Assembly: GCA_007133875.1 (NCBI GenBank)
Contig: SLLW01000225.1
Location: forward strand, 1 to 9,696
Length of the DNA: 9,696 bases
Source: Balneolales bacterium
Lineage (GTDB): Bacteria; Bacteroidota; Rhodothermia; Balneolales; Natronogracilivirgulaceae
Direction of reading: 5' to 3'
The translations under genes were made by a program, and so were the position numbers. Shown one piece after another: positions 1 to 6,853 of this stretch (the stretch's first letter is position 1; each line of letters begins with the position of its first letter). Under the pieces are notes generated by a model. That model was not told where the DNA came from. It searched no databases and saw only the letters and a list, made by a program, of their open reading frames with translations.

Positions 1-1079
1 TCAATCGTGGTATGAATCACCAGGCCGTCCCGATACAGATCGTATCCGTTTTCAGTTGCCCATCCCTGTATCTGTTGCCGGACATACTGTCCGAAATACC
101 GGCTTTCCCGTCCGGTCCGAAATGGGGGGTTATAATCCAGAACGATAGGCTCGGAGACAAGCTGGTTAAGTTCCTGCTGCGTGAGAAAACCATGGCGTGC
201 CATTTGAGAAAGCACCACATTGCGACGGCGGAGGGAGCGTTCCGGCCGCGTTCGCGGATTAAGTGCCGATACCGCTTGCAATGTACCAACCAGGGTTGCC
301 GCTTCAGGTATATTCAGATCGCTTGCAGGTTTGTTGAAATGTGTAAGAGCCGCCGATTCAATACCAAAGGTGCTGTTACTGAATTCAACGGTATTCAAAT
401 ACATCTCGATGATCTCCTGCTTGGTGTAGTTCTGCTCGATCTGTATGGCTGTTATGATTTCCCGGAGTTTTCGGGTAACACTGACTTCCCGGCCGATGGA
501 GCGGTAGAGGTTTCGTGCAAGCTGCTGGGAAATAGTAGATCCCCCCTGGGGGTTACCGCGAATAATATGATAAGGAATGGCCATTGTCCGAAAGAGGTCC
601 ACGCCCCAGTGGGTGTAGAAACGGTGATCTTCAGTTGCGACCAGGGCGTCTATCACATTCGGAGAAATTTCATCATACCGGATATAGGTCCGGTTTTCTG
701 TAAAGTATTTATCGAGTACCTGTCCGTCCCGGCTCATAACGAAACTGGCTTCGTCCGTTTGGGGATTTTCAAGTTCTTCAATAGAGGGCAACCCTTGAGC
801 AAGGTAAAGGAAAAAAAAGAAGCCGATTAAAAGTCCGCCGGCAACGACAGTCCCAAAAGCGATAAAAATATGGCGCCATTTGACGGGGGTGTTTTCTCCG
901 GAAGATCTGATGCGGTGCCATGTTCCGGATGCAAGCGAAGAGGCTCCAGACCGTTTTCCCGAAGTTCCGGACCTGGAGCTCCCGGCATCTTCTTTTCGTC
1001 TCCTGGCCATTTCACGGCGGTATTCCGGATCATTCAGGTAGCGATCCATGTCCATATCGTTCGAATCGTTGTTTGTCAT
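1..1079 (-). CDS. Class A penicillin-binding protein, GT51 transglycosylase part (C-terminus cut by window edge)
   Basis: Bifunctional-type peptidoglycan synthase: the GT51 domain polymerises lipid II into glycan strands on the outer face of the inner membrane. I translated 359 codons without a stop up to the left edge. The layout is a polar, basic cytoplasmic tail (1-69), one membrane anchor (about 70-93, ending in FFFFLYL), then GT51. Motif 1 is EDHRFYTHWG at 150-159, with E150 the expected catalytic base. Motif 2 is GGSTISQQLARNLY at 179-192. Motif 3 starts RKLRE at 203-207, with E207 the second conserved Glu, and is followed by EMYLN at 225-229. The transpeptidase domain would lie beyond the edge, so its presence is inferred from family architecture. 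A monofunctional enzyme is less likely because the protein runs on past GT51. The ATG lies 8 bases after the LpxH-like stop, with GAGGGA 11 bases upstream. It is the last visible gene of the envelope operon. Confidence 0.93.
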   Translation of the reverse strand, partial: MTNNDSNDMDMDRYLNDPEYRREMARRRKEDAGSSRSGTSGKRSGASSLASGTWHRIRSSGENTPVKWRHIFIAFGTVVAGGLLIGFFFFLYLAQGLPSIEELENPQTDEASFVMSRDGQVLDKYFTENRTYIRYDEISPNVIDALVATEDHRFYTHWGVDLFRTMAIPYHIIRGNPQGGSTISQQLARNLYRSIGREVSVTRKLREIITAIQIEQNYTKQEIIEMYLNTVEFSNSTFGIESAALTHFNKPASDLNIPEAATLVGTLQAVSALNPRTRPERSLRRRNVVLSQMARHGFLTQQELNQLVSEPIVLDYNPPFRTGRESRYFGQYVRQQIQGWATENGYDLYRDGLVIHTTI

Positions 1080-1087
1080 GCTATTGG

Positions 1088-1906
1088 TTATCCCTCATTA
1101 TGTGCCGTTTCCAGTATCCGTCTATCCGCAACCCATGTAACGAGCTGATATGTTTTATTGGTATAAAGCCCAACGGTTTTGTGGGTTGACAAGCTGCCAC
1201 AATTCAGGCAGGCTTTCCCATCTTGCTGCCATAAACGGGGTTGGTGATGATGGCCATAAACGACAGCTGTGATGTCCGGGTCGTTGGTTACTTTCTGTTC
1301 TGCCCAGTTATCCAGCAAAGTCCGTTTATGCCGGCATTTCGGATGATCCGGATGTTTTCTGGATGTGTTGGAAAACCACCTCATCAGCTTCCAGCCGGAT
1401 TGTGGTGACAGCAGTTTCTGATATATAGTGATAAAATACGAATTTCTGAGCAACCGATGTATAAAGGGACGTGGAATTTTCATGCTGCGATCCTGCAGTC
1501 CATCCCCATGCAGCACAAGGATATTCTCATCATCACATAAAAGCACCCGGTATTCGGGTTCCACGTCAAATCCGAGTTGTTCCAGATATCCGAAGGTCCA
1601 ATTGTCATGATTCCCTGTCACAAAGAGGGTATGATTTCCGGTACGTTTGTGGTAATCCCGGAAATGTCGGAGAAGTTTTTCGCCAAGGGGTGGCGGGCCG
1701 GACGGATACTCCATCCAGTAATCAAACAAATCACCCAATATAACCGGTACGATCTTGTGATCTTCGCAGTAACGAATCAAATCGATTACCATCTGTTCAA
1801 GATCCCTGGTTTGTGAGTCGGTACCGGCACCGAGATGGACATCCGCCAAAAACAGCAATGTTGTACCCGGCTCGATGGGGGTACTATTTTTTTCGATAGA
1901 TAACAA
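1088..1906 (-). CDS. lpxH: UDP-2,3-diacylglucosamine diphosphatase, LpxH-like metallophosphoesterase
   Basis: Calcineurin-type metallophosphoesterase, probably removing UMP from UDP-2,3-diacylglucosamine to give lipid X in lipid A synthesis at the inner membrane. The five metal-binding blocks are in order: DVH (D22, H24), GDLFD (58-62), GNHD (98-101), HGD (133-135) and GHHH (218-221). Enterobacterial LpxH has GNRD in the third block. GNHD followed by a W-x-FGYLE segment and HGDGL is the form I know from Bacteroidota homologues, so the family call is firm and the exact substrate inferred. The 272-residue reading starts at a TTG overlapping the polyprenyl synthase gene by 23 bases. There is no ATG before the first metal motif. 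A second TTG at codon 17 (base 1858) would give MLFLADVHLG and 256 residues, closer to the E. coli LpxH N-terminus, so the start is unresolved. Confidence 0.85.
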   Translation of the reverse strand: MLSIEKNSTPIEPGTTLLFLADVHLGAGTDSQTRDLEQMVIDLIRYCEDHKIVPVILGDLFDYWMEYPSGPPPLGEKLLRHFRDYHKRTGNHTLFVTGNHDNWTFGYLEQLGFDVEPEYRVLLCDDENILVLHGDGLQDRSMKIPRPFIHRLLRNSYFITIYQKLLSPQSGWKLMRWFSNTSRKHPDHPKCRHKRTLLDNWAEQKVTNDPDITAVVYGHHHQPRLWQQDGKACLNCGSLSTHKTVGLYTNKTYQLVTWVADRRILETAHNEG

Positions 1907-2903
1907 AACGAATAAACTCGGTAAATAAATGGCGGGTATCGGATTCGGGAAATTCTTTAAGCAGGATCAGTGCTTTTCCGGCATAGAGTTCCATTTTTTG
2001 CCGGGCATATTCCAGGCCACCATTGTCTTCGACGAACGTTTTGATTTTCGTGACATCTGCAGCGCTTTTCTTTTTTCTCCGGTAGAGCCACTGCATCTTT
2101 CTGCGTTCAATCTGGTTGACAGCTCGTAATGCCGCAATGAATGGAAGGGTTATCTTTCGCTCCAGAATGTCATTTCCCGCAGATTTACCGGTTTGCCGCT
2201 GACTGTAATCCAGCAGATCGTCCCGGATCTGGAATGCGAGGCCGATATGGTATCCAATCTCATGCATGCGCGTACGGATTTCCGGAGTGGCAGAGGCACT
2301 AATGGCCCCGCATTCGCAACAGGCAACCAGCAAACTTCCGGTTTTTTCCGAGATAATCTGATAATATTTCTCTTCGGTCAGGTTTTGCAGCTTGGAAGCT
2401 TTCAACTGTCGCAGCTCGCCTTCACTCATGTGTTTGACGGCTGTCGACAACACCTTCAGCAGTTCGAACTCCTCGGACTCGACGGCAACAAGAAGCCCCT
2501 TTGCCAGCAGGAAGTCGCCCAGCAATACACTGGCTTTGTTCTTCCATACTTTATTAATGCTGAAAAATCCCCTGCGACGGTCGGCATCGTCAACGACATC
2601 ATCGTGGATTAGGGTAGCGGTGTGCAGCAGTTCGATCATCGTTGCAGCAGTATAGGAGCGATCTGTAATTCCGCCGCAAAGTTTTGCTGAAAGGAGAACC
2701 AGCATGGGCCGCATTTCTTTACCCTTCATCCGCATGAGGTAATTAATGATGCGGTTCAGGAGAAATACATCGGTATTAAGTTGCTGTCGGAAGTGGGTTT
2801 TAAAGGTGCCGAGTTCACTGCTGATGGGTTTTTGAATGTCAGCAAGTGATTTTATGGCAGGCGCGCTTTTCTTGTTTTTATTCTCTGTTTCTGCTGTTGT
2901 CAT
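1884..2903 (-). CDS. Trans-polyprenyl diphosphate synthase (IspB/GerC3 family)
   Basis: All-trans prenyl chain elongation: it condenses isopentenyl diphosphate onto an allylic diphosphate, most likely making the side chain of a respiratory quinone. In this 339-residue protein the substrate lysine block is GKEMRP (61-66). The first Asp-rich motif is DDVVD (101-105), preceded by LIH and followed by RRRG. EKTGSL is at 186-191 and the second Asp-rich motif DDLLD at 228-232. ITLPF (251-255) follows the ERK form of the usual EGK segment. The residues before the first Asp motif are small (ATLIH), which fits a long-chain enzyme over a farnesyl or geranylgeranyl synthase, but chain length cannot be read safely. 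The ATG start has no Shine-Dalgarno sequence and is the only reasonable start. It is the first gene of the minus-strand operon and its end overlaps the LpxH-like gene. The last codons, CGA AAA AAA TAG, form an A7 run before the stop. Confidence 0.93.
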   Translation of the reverse strand: MTTAETENKNKKSAPAIKSLADIQKPISSELGTFKTHFRQQLNTDVFLLNRIINYLMRMKGKEMRPMLVLLSAKLCGGITDRSYTAATMIELLHTATLIHDDVVDDADRRRGFFSINKVWKNKASVLLGDFLLAKGLLVAVESEEFELLKVLSTAVKHMSEGELRQLKASKLQNLTEEKYYQIISEKTGSLLVACCECGAISASATPEIRTRMHEIGYHIGLAFQIRDDLLDYSQRQTGKSAGNDILERKITLPFIAALRAVNQIERRKMQWLYRRKKKSAADVTKIKTFVEDNGGLEYARQKMELYAGKALILLKEFPESDTRHLFTEFIRFVIYRKK

Positions 2904-3039
2904 GCAAAAGTGCCAATCATTTTGAGATTAATTTTGGTATCTTTCGACCGGAATTATAAGGAACGGCACCGGCAGTTATATATATATGAATTGACGGTAC
3001 CACGTAACCCGAAGTTTTCTGAACTTAAAATCTTTATAA
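2904..3039. promoter_or_regulatory. Divergent intergenic region between polyprenyl synthase and pfkA
   Basis: These 136 bases must serve both the minus-strand envelope operon and the plus-strand glycolytic genes. A perfect TATAAT hexamer reads on the minus strand at 2953-2958, 49 bases upstream of the polyprenyl synthase ATG, but without a recognisable -35. On the plus strand TATCTTTC (2938-2945) matches TAnnTTTG in all but the last base, yet its upstream TTTG (2921-2924) is only 13 bases away, too close for the Bacteroidota spacing. An alternating TA run lies at 2977-2987, and a perfect 5-base inverted repeat, AAGTT-N5-AACTT, at 3012-3026. The pfkA leader just before the ATG is A/T-rich with no Shine-Dalgarno. 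That promoters are here follows from the layout; their exact positions are not settled. Confidence 0.5.
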
Positions 3040-4023
3040 ATGACATTGAAAACAATTAAACGTATTGCTGTATTTACAAGCGGTGGTGATTCACCCGGCA
3101 TGAATGCTGCTGTGAGGGCAGTTGTACGTACGGCACTGAGTAACGATGTTAGTGTCCTGGGTGTTCGTTTTGGTTATCAGGGCATGATTGAAGGTGACTT
3201 TGTAGAACTTGAGGATCATTCGGTATCGAATATTATTCAGCGTGGCGGAACAATTCTCAAATCGGCACGTTCAAAAGATTTCCGTGAATATGAAGGTAGG
3301 AAAAAGGCTGTTGAGAATCTGAAAAATAACGATGTAGATGCCATTGTAGCCATCGGGGGAGACGGAACATTCCGGGGAGCATCGGAACTCAACGATGAGT
3401 TTGACATCCCCGTCGTTGGTGTGCCCGGAACCATCGATAACGATCTCTCGGGGACCGATGAGACGATCGGTTATGACACGGCCATGAATACCGCAATGGA
3501 AGCAATCGACAAAATCCGGGATACGGCTGACGCCCACGAACGACTTTTTCTGGTCGAAGTCATGGGCAGGGAAGCCGGTTTCATTGCACTGGAAACCGGT
3601 ATTGCAACCGGTGCCGAGTTGATCCTGTTGCCGGAAGCGGTATCTCAGGTGGATGATGTGAGGGAATCCTTGAACGAAGTGTTCAAAGTACAGCGCCGCA
3701 GCAGCCTGGTCATTGTCGCAGAAGGAGACGAAACCGGCGGTGCTATCAAACTTGCTGACAACCTGAAAGATGATTTTGAAAAATATGAGATGCGGGTCAG
3801 TGTCCTGGGCCATATTCAGCGTGGCGGTTCCCCGACATCACGCGACCGTGTACTGGCCAGCCGCCTTGGAAGTGCCGCTGTCCATGCATTGATCGATGGA
3901 CATACCAGTGTTATGGTTGGAGTGGTCAACAATTCTACAAAACTCACACCGATGCGAAACACCTGGTCGAAAAAGAAAAGTCTGAATTATGAACTGCTGG
4001 AACTGGCGAAAGTTCTGAGCTAA
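3040..4023 (+). CDS. pfkA: ATP-dependent 6-phosphofructokinase
   Basis: Phosphorylates fructose 6-phosphate to fructose 1,6-bisphosphate with ATP, the committed step of glycolysis, in the cytoplasm. The 327 residues are the usual length for the short bacterial PfkA. Visible blocks are SGGDSPGMNAAVR (14-26, nucleotide binding), GGDGT (106-110), PGTIDND (129-135, with D133 matching the E. coli catalytic Asp127), MGREAGF (175-181) and HIQRGGSPTSRDR (258-270). The two positions that separate ATP from pyrophosphate enzymes are both Gly (G109 in GGDGT and G130 in PGTIDND), so ATP is the predicted donor. R26 and R30 match the E. coli effector-site residues Arg21 and Arg25, but the Arg54 position is Asp here, so ADP/PEP control cannot be assumed. 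The start is an ATG behind an A/T-rich leader without Shine-Dalgarno. pgi follows after 17 bases, so the two are probably co-transcribed. Confidence 0.97.
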   Translation: MTLKTIKRIAVFTSGGDSPGMNAAVRAVVRTALSNDVSVLGVRFGYQGMIEGDFVELEDHSVSNIIQRGGTILKSARSKDFREYEGRKKAVENLKNNDVDAIVAIGGDGTFRGASELNDEFDIPVVGVPGTIDNDLSGTDETIGYDTAMNTAMEAIDKIRDTADAHERLFLVEVMGREAGFIALETGIATGAELILLPEAVSQVDDVRESLNEVFKVQRRSSLVIVAEGDETGGAIKLADNLKDDFEKYEMRVSVLGHIQRGGSPTSRDRVLASRLGSAAVHALIDGHTSVMVGVVNNSTKLTPMRNTWSKKKSLNYELLELAKVLS

Positions 4024-4040
4024 TACTAAAACTGCAGCTA

Positions 4041-5333
4041 ATGTTTACAATTGATACAACCCGTTCCCGGCCGTTTATTACCGATCAGGAGTGGAAAGAA
4101 GCAAGAAACAGCATACTGAAGTCTTCCGCTGATCTGGATGCGCGTAACGGAAAAGGTACAGAATGGCTTGGATGGCAGGATATCCTGAAGAGCCCAAACG
4201 ACGCACTGCTCGAAACCATGGAGACCATCGGCTCCGACATCCACAGAAACGCAGATGTATTTATTATTTGTGGCATCGGCGGTTCTTATCTGGGAGCCAA
4301 AGCGGTCATTGACGCACTTATTCCCGAATTCCAGGAGGAGGGTCCGGAAATTATATATGCCGGCCACCAGATCTCCGGCCGGTACCTGAAGCGGTTGCTT
4401 GACTGGCTGGAAAAACCCAAAGCCGACGGCCGGAAAAAAGAGGTGTATCTGAATGTGATATCAAAATCCGGTACCACCATGGAGACGGCGATTGCATTTC
4501 GTGAACTCCGGACCTGGATGCATAAAACTTATGGTGATGACGCCATAACGCGGATTTTTTGCACCACCAGCAAAGAGGGTGGTGCCCTCAATAAGATCAT
4601 CAAGGCGTTTGGATATCGTAAGTTTATTCTGCCGGCCGATATCGGCGGACGCTTTTCGGTACTGACTCCCGTCGGATTGTTGCCGATAGCAGCGGCTGGT
4701 ATTGATGTGAAACGCCTGTATTACGGTGCGGTCGAGGCCTACCGGAACCTGGAAAACTCACGGGATAATTTGCTGGATTATACGACTGCACGATATGCTT
4801 TGTACAGCAAAGGATATTCGGTGGATCTGCTTGCAACGTTTGAACCCGCCCTGGTATCGATGGGAGGATGGTTGCAGCAGTTGTACGGGGAGAGTGAAGG
4901 TAAAAATGGCAAAGGCTTGTTCCCGTCTGTAGCCCAGTATTCGACCGATTTACACAGTCTTGGACAGATGGTTCAGGATGGGAAAAGAAATATTATCGAG
5001 ACTTTTTTAACCATTCAGAATCCGGGGCAGACCATGAGAGTCTCGCCTGATCCCCGTAACTATGATGGCCTGAATTATCTGGCCGATAAAAGCATGGAAT
5101 TTATCAACGACAAAGCCTTTCAGGGAACGGTCATAGCGCATCAGGAAGGGGGGGTGCCGATTCTTATTGGTACGCTTGATAAACTGGATGCTGAAAGCAT
5201 TGGCCAGGCGATCTACTACTTTGAGCTTGCAACAGCAATTTTTGTCTATTCCCTTGGTGAAAACCCGTTTGACCAGCCGGGAGTGGAGGCGTACAAAAAA
5301 GCGATGTATGAACTACTCGGCAAGGAGGACTAA
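4041..5333 (+). CDS. pgi: Glucose-6-phosphate isomerase
   Basis: Interconverts glucose 6-phosphate and fructose 6-phosphate, the step just before PfkA in glycolysis and reversible for gluconeogenesis. At 430 residues it belongs to the short bacterial class like the Bacillus enzyme, not the roughly 550-residue E. coli class. Motifs: GIGGSYLGA (78-86) and SKSGTT (141-146), sugar-phosphate binding; DIGGRFSVLTPVG (200-212), the first PGI signature, with R204; GESEGKNGKG (283-292), with E284 the likely proton-transfer base; H305 in STDLHSLGQ; and NPFDQPGVEAYK (408-419), the second signature, with K419. All expected catalytic residues are present. It sits 17 bases after pfkA without an obvious Shine-Dalgarno, and its last codons carry the ribosome site for the kinase gene that follows. 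Confidence 0.97.
   Translation: MFTIDTTRSRPFITDQEWKEARNSILKSSADLDARNGKGTEWLGWQDILKSPNDALLETMETIGSDIHRNADVFIICGIGGSYLGAKAVIDALIPEFQEEGPEIIYAGHQISGRYLKRLLDWLEKPKADGRKKEVYLNVISKSGTTMETAIAFRELRTWMHKTYGDDAITRIFCTTSKEGGALNKIIKAFGYRKFILPADIGGRFSVLTPVGLLPIAAAGIDVKRLYYGAVEAYRNLENSRDNLLDYTTARYALYSKGYSVDLLATFEPALVSMGGWLQQLYGESEGKNGKGLFPSVAQYSTDLHSLGQMVQDGKRNIIETFLTIQNPGQTMRVSPDPRNYDGLNYLADKSMEFINDKAFQGTVIAHQEGGVPILIGTLDKLDAESIGQAIYYFELATAIFVYSLGENPFDQPGVEAYKKAMYELLGKED
5322..5328 (+). promoter_or_regulatory. Shine-Dalgarno site of the deoxynucleoside kinase gene, inside the end of pgi
   Basis: AAGGAGG is the strongest Shine-Dalgarno match I saw in the window. It overlaps the last pgi codons and lies 11 bases before the ATG at 5340. 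Most other starts here (pfkA, pgi, rpmF, plsX, fabD) have no such site, so this gene is set up for efficient or coupled initiation behind pgi. Confidence 0.6.
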
Positions 5334-5339
5334 CCGGTT

Positions 5340-5981
5340 ATGACAGATTCAAAGAATGGTGGTTTCTCCTACTATGCAATTGCCGGAAATATCGGAGCTG
5401 GAAAATCATCACTCACCACGCTGCTTGCAAAACATTTCAAATGGAAGGCTTACTACGAATCGGTCGATGACAATCCCTATTTATCCGATTTTTATGAAGA
5501 CATGAGACGATGGAGTTTCAATCTTCAGGTTTACTTTCTCTCCAGCCGATTTCGGAGCCAGAAAGAGATTTTGAACACGCGTGAAAGTTTTGTTCAGGAC
5601 CGGACGATTTATGAGGATGTGGAAATCTTCGCAAAGAACCTCTATCAAATGGGTCTTATGAGTAAGCGGGATTATGAAAATTACAGTAATCTGTTTCATG
5701 AAATGGTTGAATTTCTATCGCCTCCCGACTTGTTGCTCTATTTGCGGGCCGATGTTCCGACACTGGTAAGGCAGATACAGAACCGGGGGCGTGACTATGA
5801 AAGTACAATCCGGATTGAATACCTCGAACGTCTCAATAACCTGTATGAAGAATGGATCAACCGTTACCCCTATGAAAAGCTGATTATCGATACCGACCAC
5901 CTTGACTTTGTAAATGAGAAGGAGGATCTGGGAAAAATTATCGAAATGATTGAACAAAGACGGTTTGGATTGTTTTCATAG
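5340..5981 (+). CDS. Deoxynucleoside kinase (dNK / dGK-dAK family)
   Basis: Cytoplasmic salvage enzyme that phosphorylates deoxynucleosides to their 5'-monophosphates with ATP. Its 213 residues match the Bacillus deoxyguanosine and deoxyadenosine kinases. The P-loop is GNIGAGKSS (16-24). E40 in YYESVDDNPYL is the likely catalytic base at the sugar 5'-hydroxyl. DRTIYEDVEIF (87-97) is the DRS/ERS-type block with D87 and R88. A LID-like Arg-rich segment is RQIQNRGRDYE (144-154). The NPYL and DRxIYED pattern points to a purine-type enzyme, but which base it prefers cannot be read safely. It starts 6 bases after the pgi stop and has its own strong Shine-Dalgarno, so it is probably translated with the glycolytic pair. 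No biochemical reason for that grouping is evident. Confidence 0.9.
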   Translation: MTDSKNGGFSYYAIAGNIGAGKSSLTTLLAKHFKWKAYYESVDDNPYLSDFYEDMRRWSFNLQVYFLSSRFRSQKEILNTRESFVQDRTIYEDVEIFAKNLYQMGLMSKRDYENYSNLFHEMVEFLSPPDLLLYLRADVPTLVRQIQNRGRDYESTIRIEYLERLNNLYEEWINRYPYEKLIIDTDHLDFVNEKEDLGKIIEMIEQRRFGLFS

Positions 5982-5983
5982 CG

Positions 5984-6014
5984 TTGTTTGTCAGATCATT
6001 TTTTGCTAACTTTG
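5984..6014 (+). promoter_or_regulatory. Bacteroidota-type promoter for the DUF177-rpmF cluster
   Basis: TTG at 5984-5986, a 20-base spacer, then TAACTTTG at 6007-6014, an exact match to the TAnnTTTG -7 element with the spacing known for Bacteroides and Flavobacterium housekeeping promoters. It begins two bases after the kinase stop. Transcription would start near 6018-6021, leaving a leader of about 25 bases before the ATG at 6044. The match is seen in the sequence; activity is inferred. Confidence 0.65.
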
Positions 6015-6043
6015 ATAGCTTTGGTAAAAAAGAATATAGAGAT

Positions 6044-6544
6044 ATGATTTCGTTTCGTTTGAACGAGATACCCAATGGTTTGTCGGAAGAAGATCTGTCG
6101 GTTTCGGCAGAAGAGATGAATGTTGACCAGACAGGTATAACAAAAGTGCGTTTGCACCTTCGCTTTAACAAGCAGGATGAACACCTGAGAATCGAGTGCA
6201 GCATGGTTGCGGAAGCGACCTTTACATGTGACCGGTCACTGGATTCGTTCAATACGGAACTAAACAGCAAATACGAAGTGGTTTTTCAAAATAATGTAAC
6301 CGATGAACGTGAGGATTTGTCTGGTGCGCTCAAGCGACTGGATCCGGCTCAAAACGTTATCGATATCACCAAGGAATTGCGTGATACGGTGCTCCTGAGT
6401 GTTCCTGTAAAAAAACTTCATCCCCGTTATTATGAAGATGGAAAAATTACCGAATTTGAGGCCAGCTTTGGCGAACGTGAAAAAGAACATGATCCCAGAT
6501 GGGATGAATTGAAGAAATTGAAACAGAACATTCAAAAGAATTAA
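6044..6544 (+). CDS. yceD: DUF177 / YceD family protein
   Basis: Member of the YceD/DUF177 family, linked in bacteria and plant plastids to 23S rRNA accumulation or processing and almost always encoded just before L32. From this ATG the protein has 166 residues, the normal family length. Recognisable parts are the block around C62 (TFTCDRSL, 59-66), the helix DITKELRDTVLLSVPVKKLH (107-126) and the C-terminal DPRWDELKKL (150-159). The CxxC seen in the E. coli family member is CDRS here, so there is no complete Cys pair to hold a metal. An in-frame TTG at 5984 would add 20 residues, but it is part of the promoter match and the added stretch (FVRSFFANFDSFGKKEYRD) is not like the family, so I prefer 6044. 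rpmF follows after 12 bases. Molecular function is not established from sequence. Confidence 0.88.
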   Translation: MISFRLNEIPNGLSEEDLSVSAEEMNVDQTGITKVRLHLRFNKQDEHLRIECSMVAEATFTCDRSLDSFNTELNSKYEVVFQNNVTDEREDLSGALKRLDPAQNVIDITKELRDTVLLSVPVKKLHPRYYEDGKITEFEASFGEREKEHDPRWDELKKLKQNIQKN

Positions 6545-6556
6545 CAATCAGAACTT

Positions 6557-6742
6557 ATGGCACATCCCAAAAGAAAAACGTCTAAAGCACGACGCGACAA
6601 ACGACGCACCCACCAGAATTTACCCGATGTAACCCTGACCGAATGTCCCAATTGCGGAACGACCCACCAGCGGCACCGTGCCTGTTCGGAATGTGGCTAT
6701 TATCGTGGACGCCAGGTTGTTAAAGCTGCAAGCGAAGCTTGA
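6557..6742 (+). CDS. rpmF: 50S ribosomal protein L32
   Basis: Small basic protein of the large ribosomal subunit. All 61 residues fit the family: MAHPKRKTSKARR at the N-terminus, then a four-Cys zinc ribbon with C30, C33 (CPNC), C43 and C46 (CSEC), and a short basic tail. Because all four Cys are present this is the zinc-holding form, not a Cys-less paralogue of the sort used under zinc limitation. It lies 12 bases after DUF177 with no Shine-Dalgarno, and the pair is probably one transcript. The 185 bases before plsX form the largest plus-strand gap in the window. Confidence 0.97.
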   Translation: MAHPKRKTSKARRDKRRTHQNLPDVTLTECPNCGTTHQRHRACSECGYYRGRQVVKAASEA

Positions 6743-6853
6743 TTTTTCGATACATTGTTGACACGATCGACACATGGCGATCCCCTGCACCGGTAAATTT
6801 ATTGTATTACGGAGTTATCATGATCACAAACGCAATAGTGATACATTCTTCTG

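Noticed and set aside
811..818. A8 tract in the PBP gene as a frameshift or phase-variation site
   Set aside because: It encodes the Phe-rich end of the membrane anchor and the frame is intact on both sides; nothing suggests a functional switch.
12..830. Long plus-strand open frame of 272 codons
   Set aside because: It lies opposite the class A PBP frame, which carries all GT51 motifs and stays open to the edge. The antisense product resembles no family I know.
2193..2612. Plus-strand open frame of 139 codons
   Set aside because: Opposite the polyprenyl synthase, covering both Asp-rich motifs of the real gene; no independent support.
2977..2987. Alternating TA run as a possible phase-variable repeat
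   Set aside because: Only 11 bases long and in an A/T-rich promoter region; too short to argue for slippage-driven switching.
3271..3813. Minus-strand open frame of 180 codons
   Set aside because: Antisense shadow inside pfkA, without recognisable motifs.
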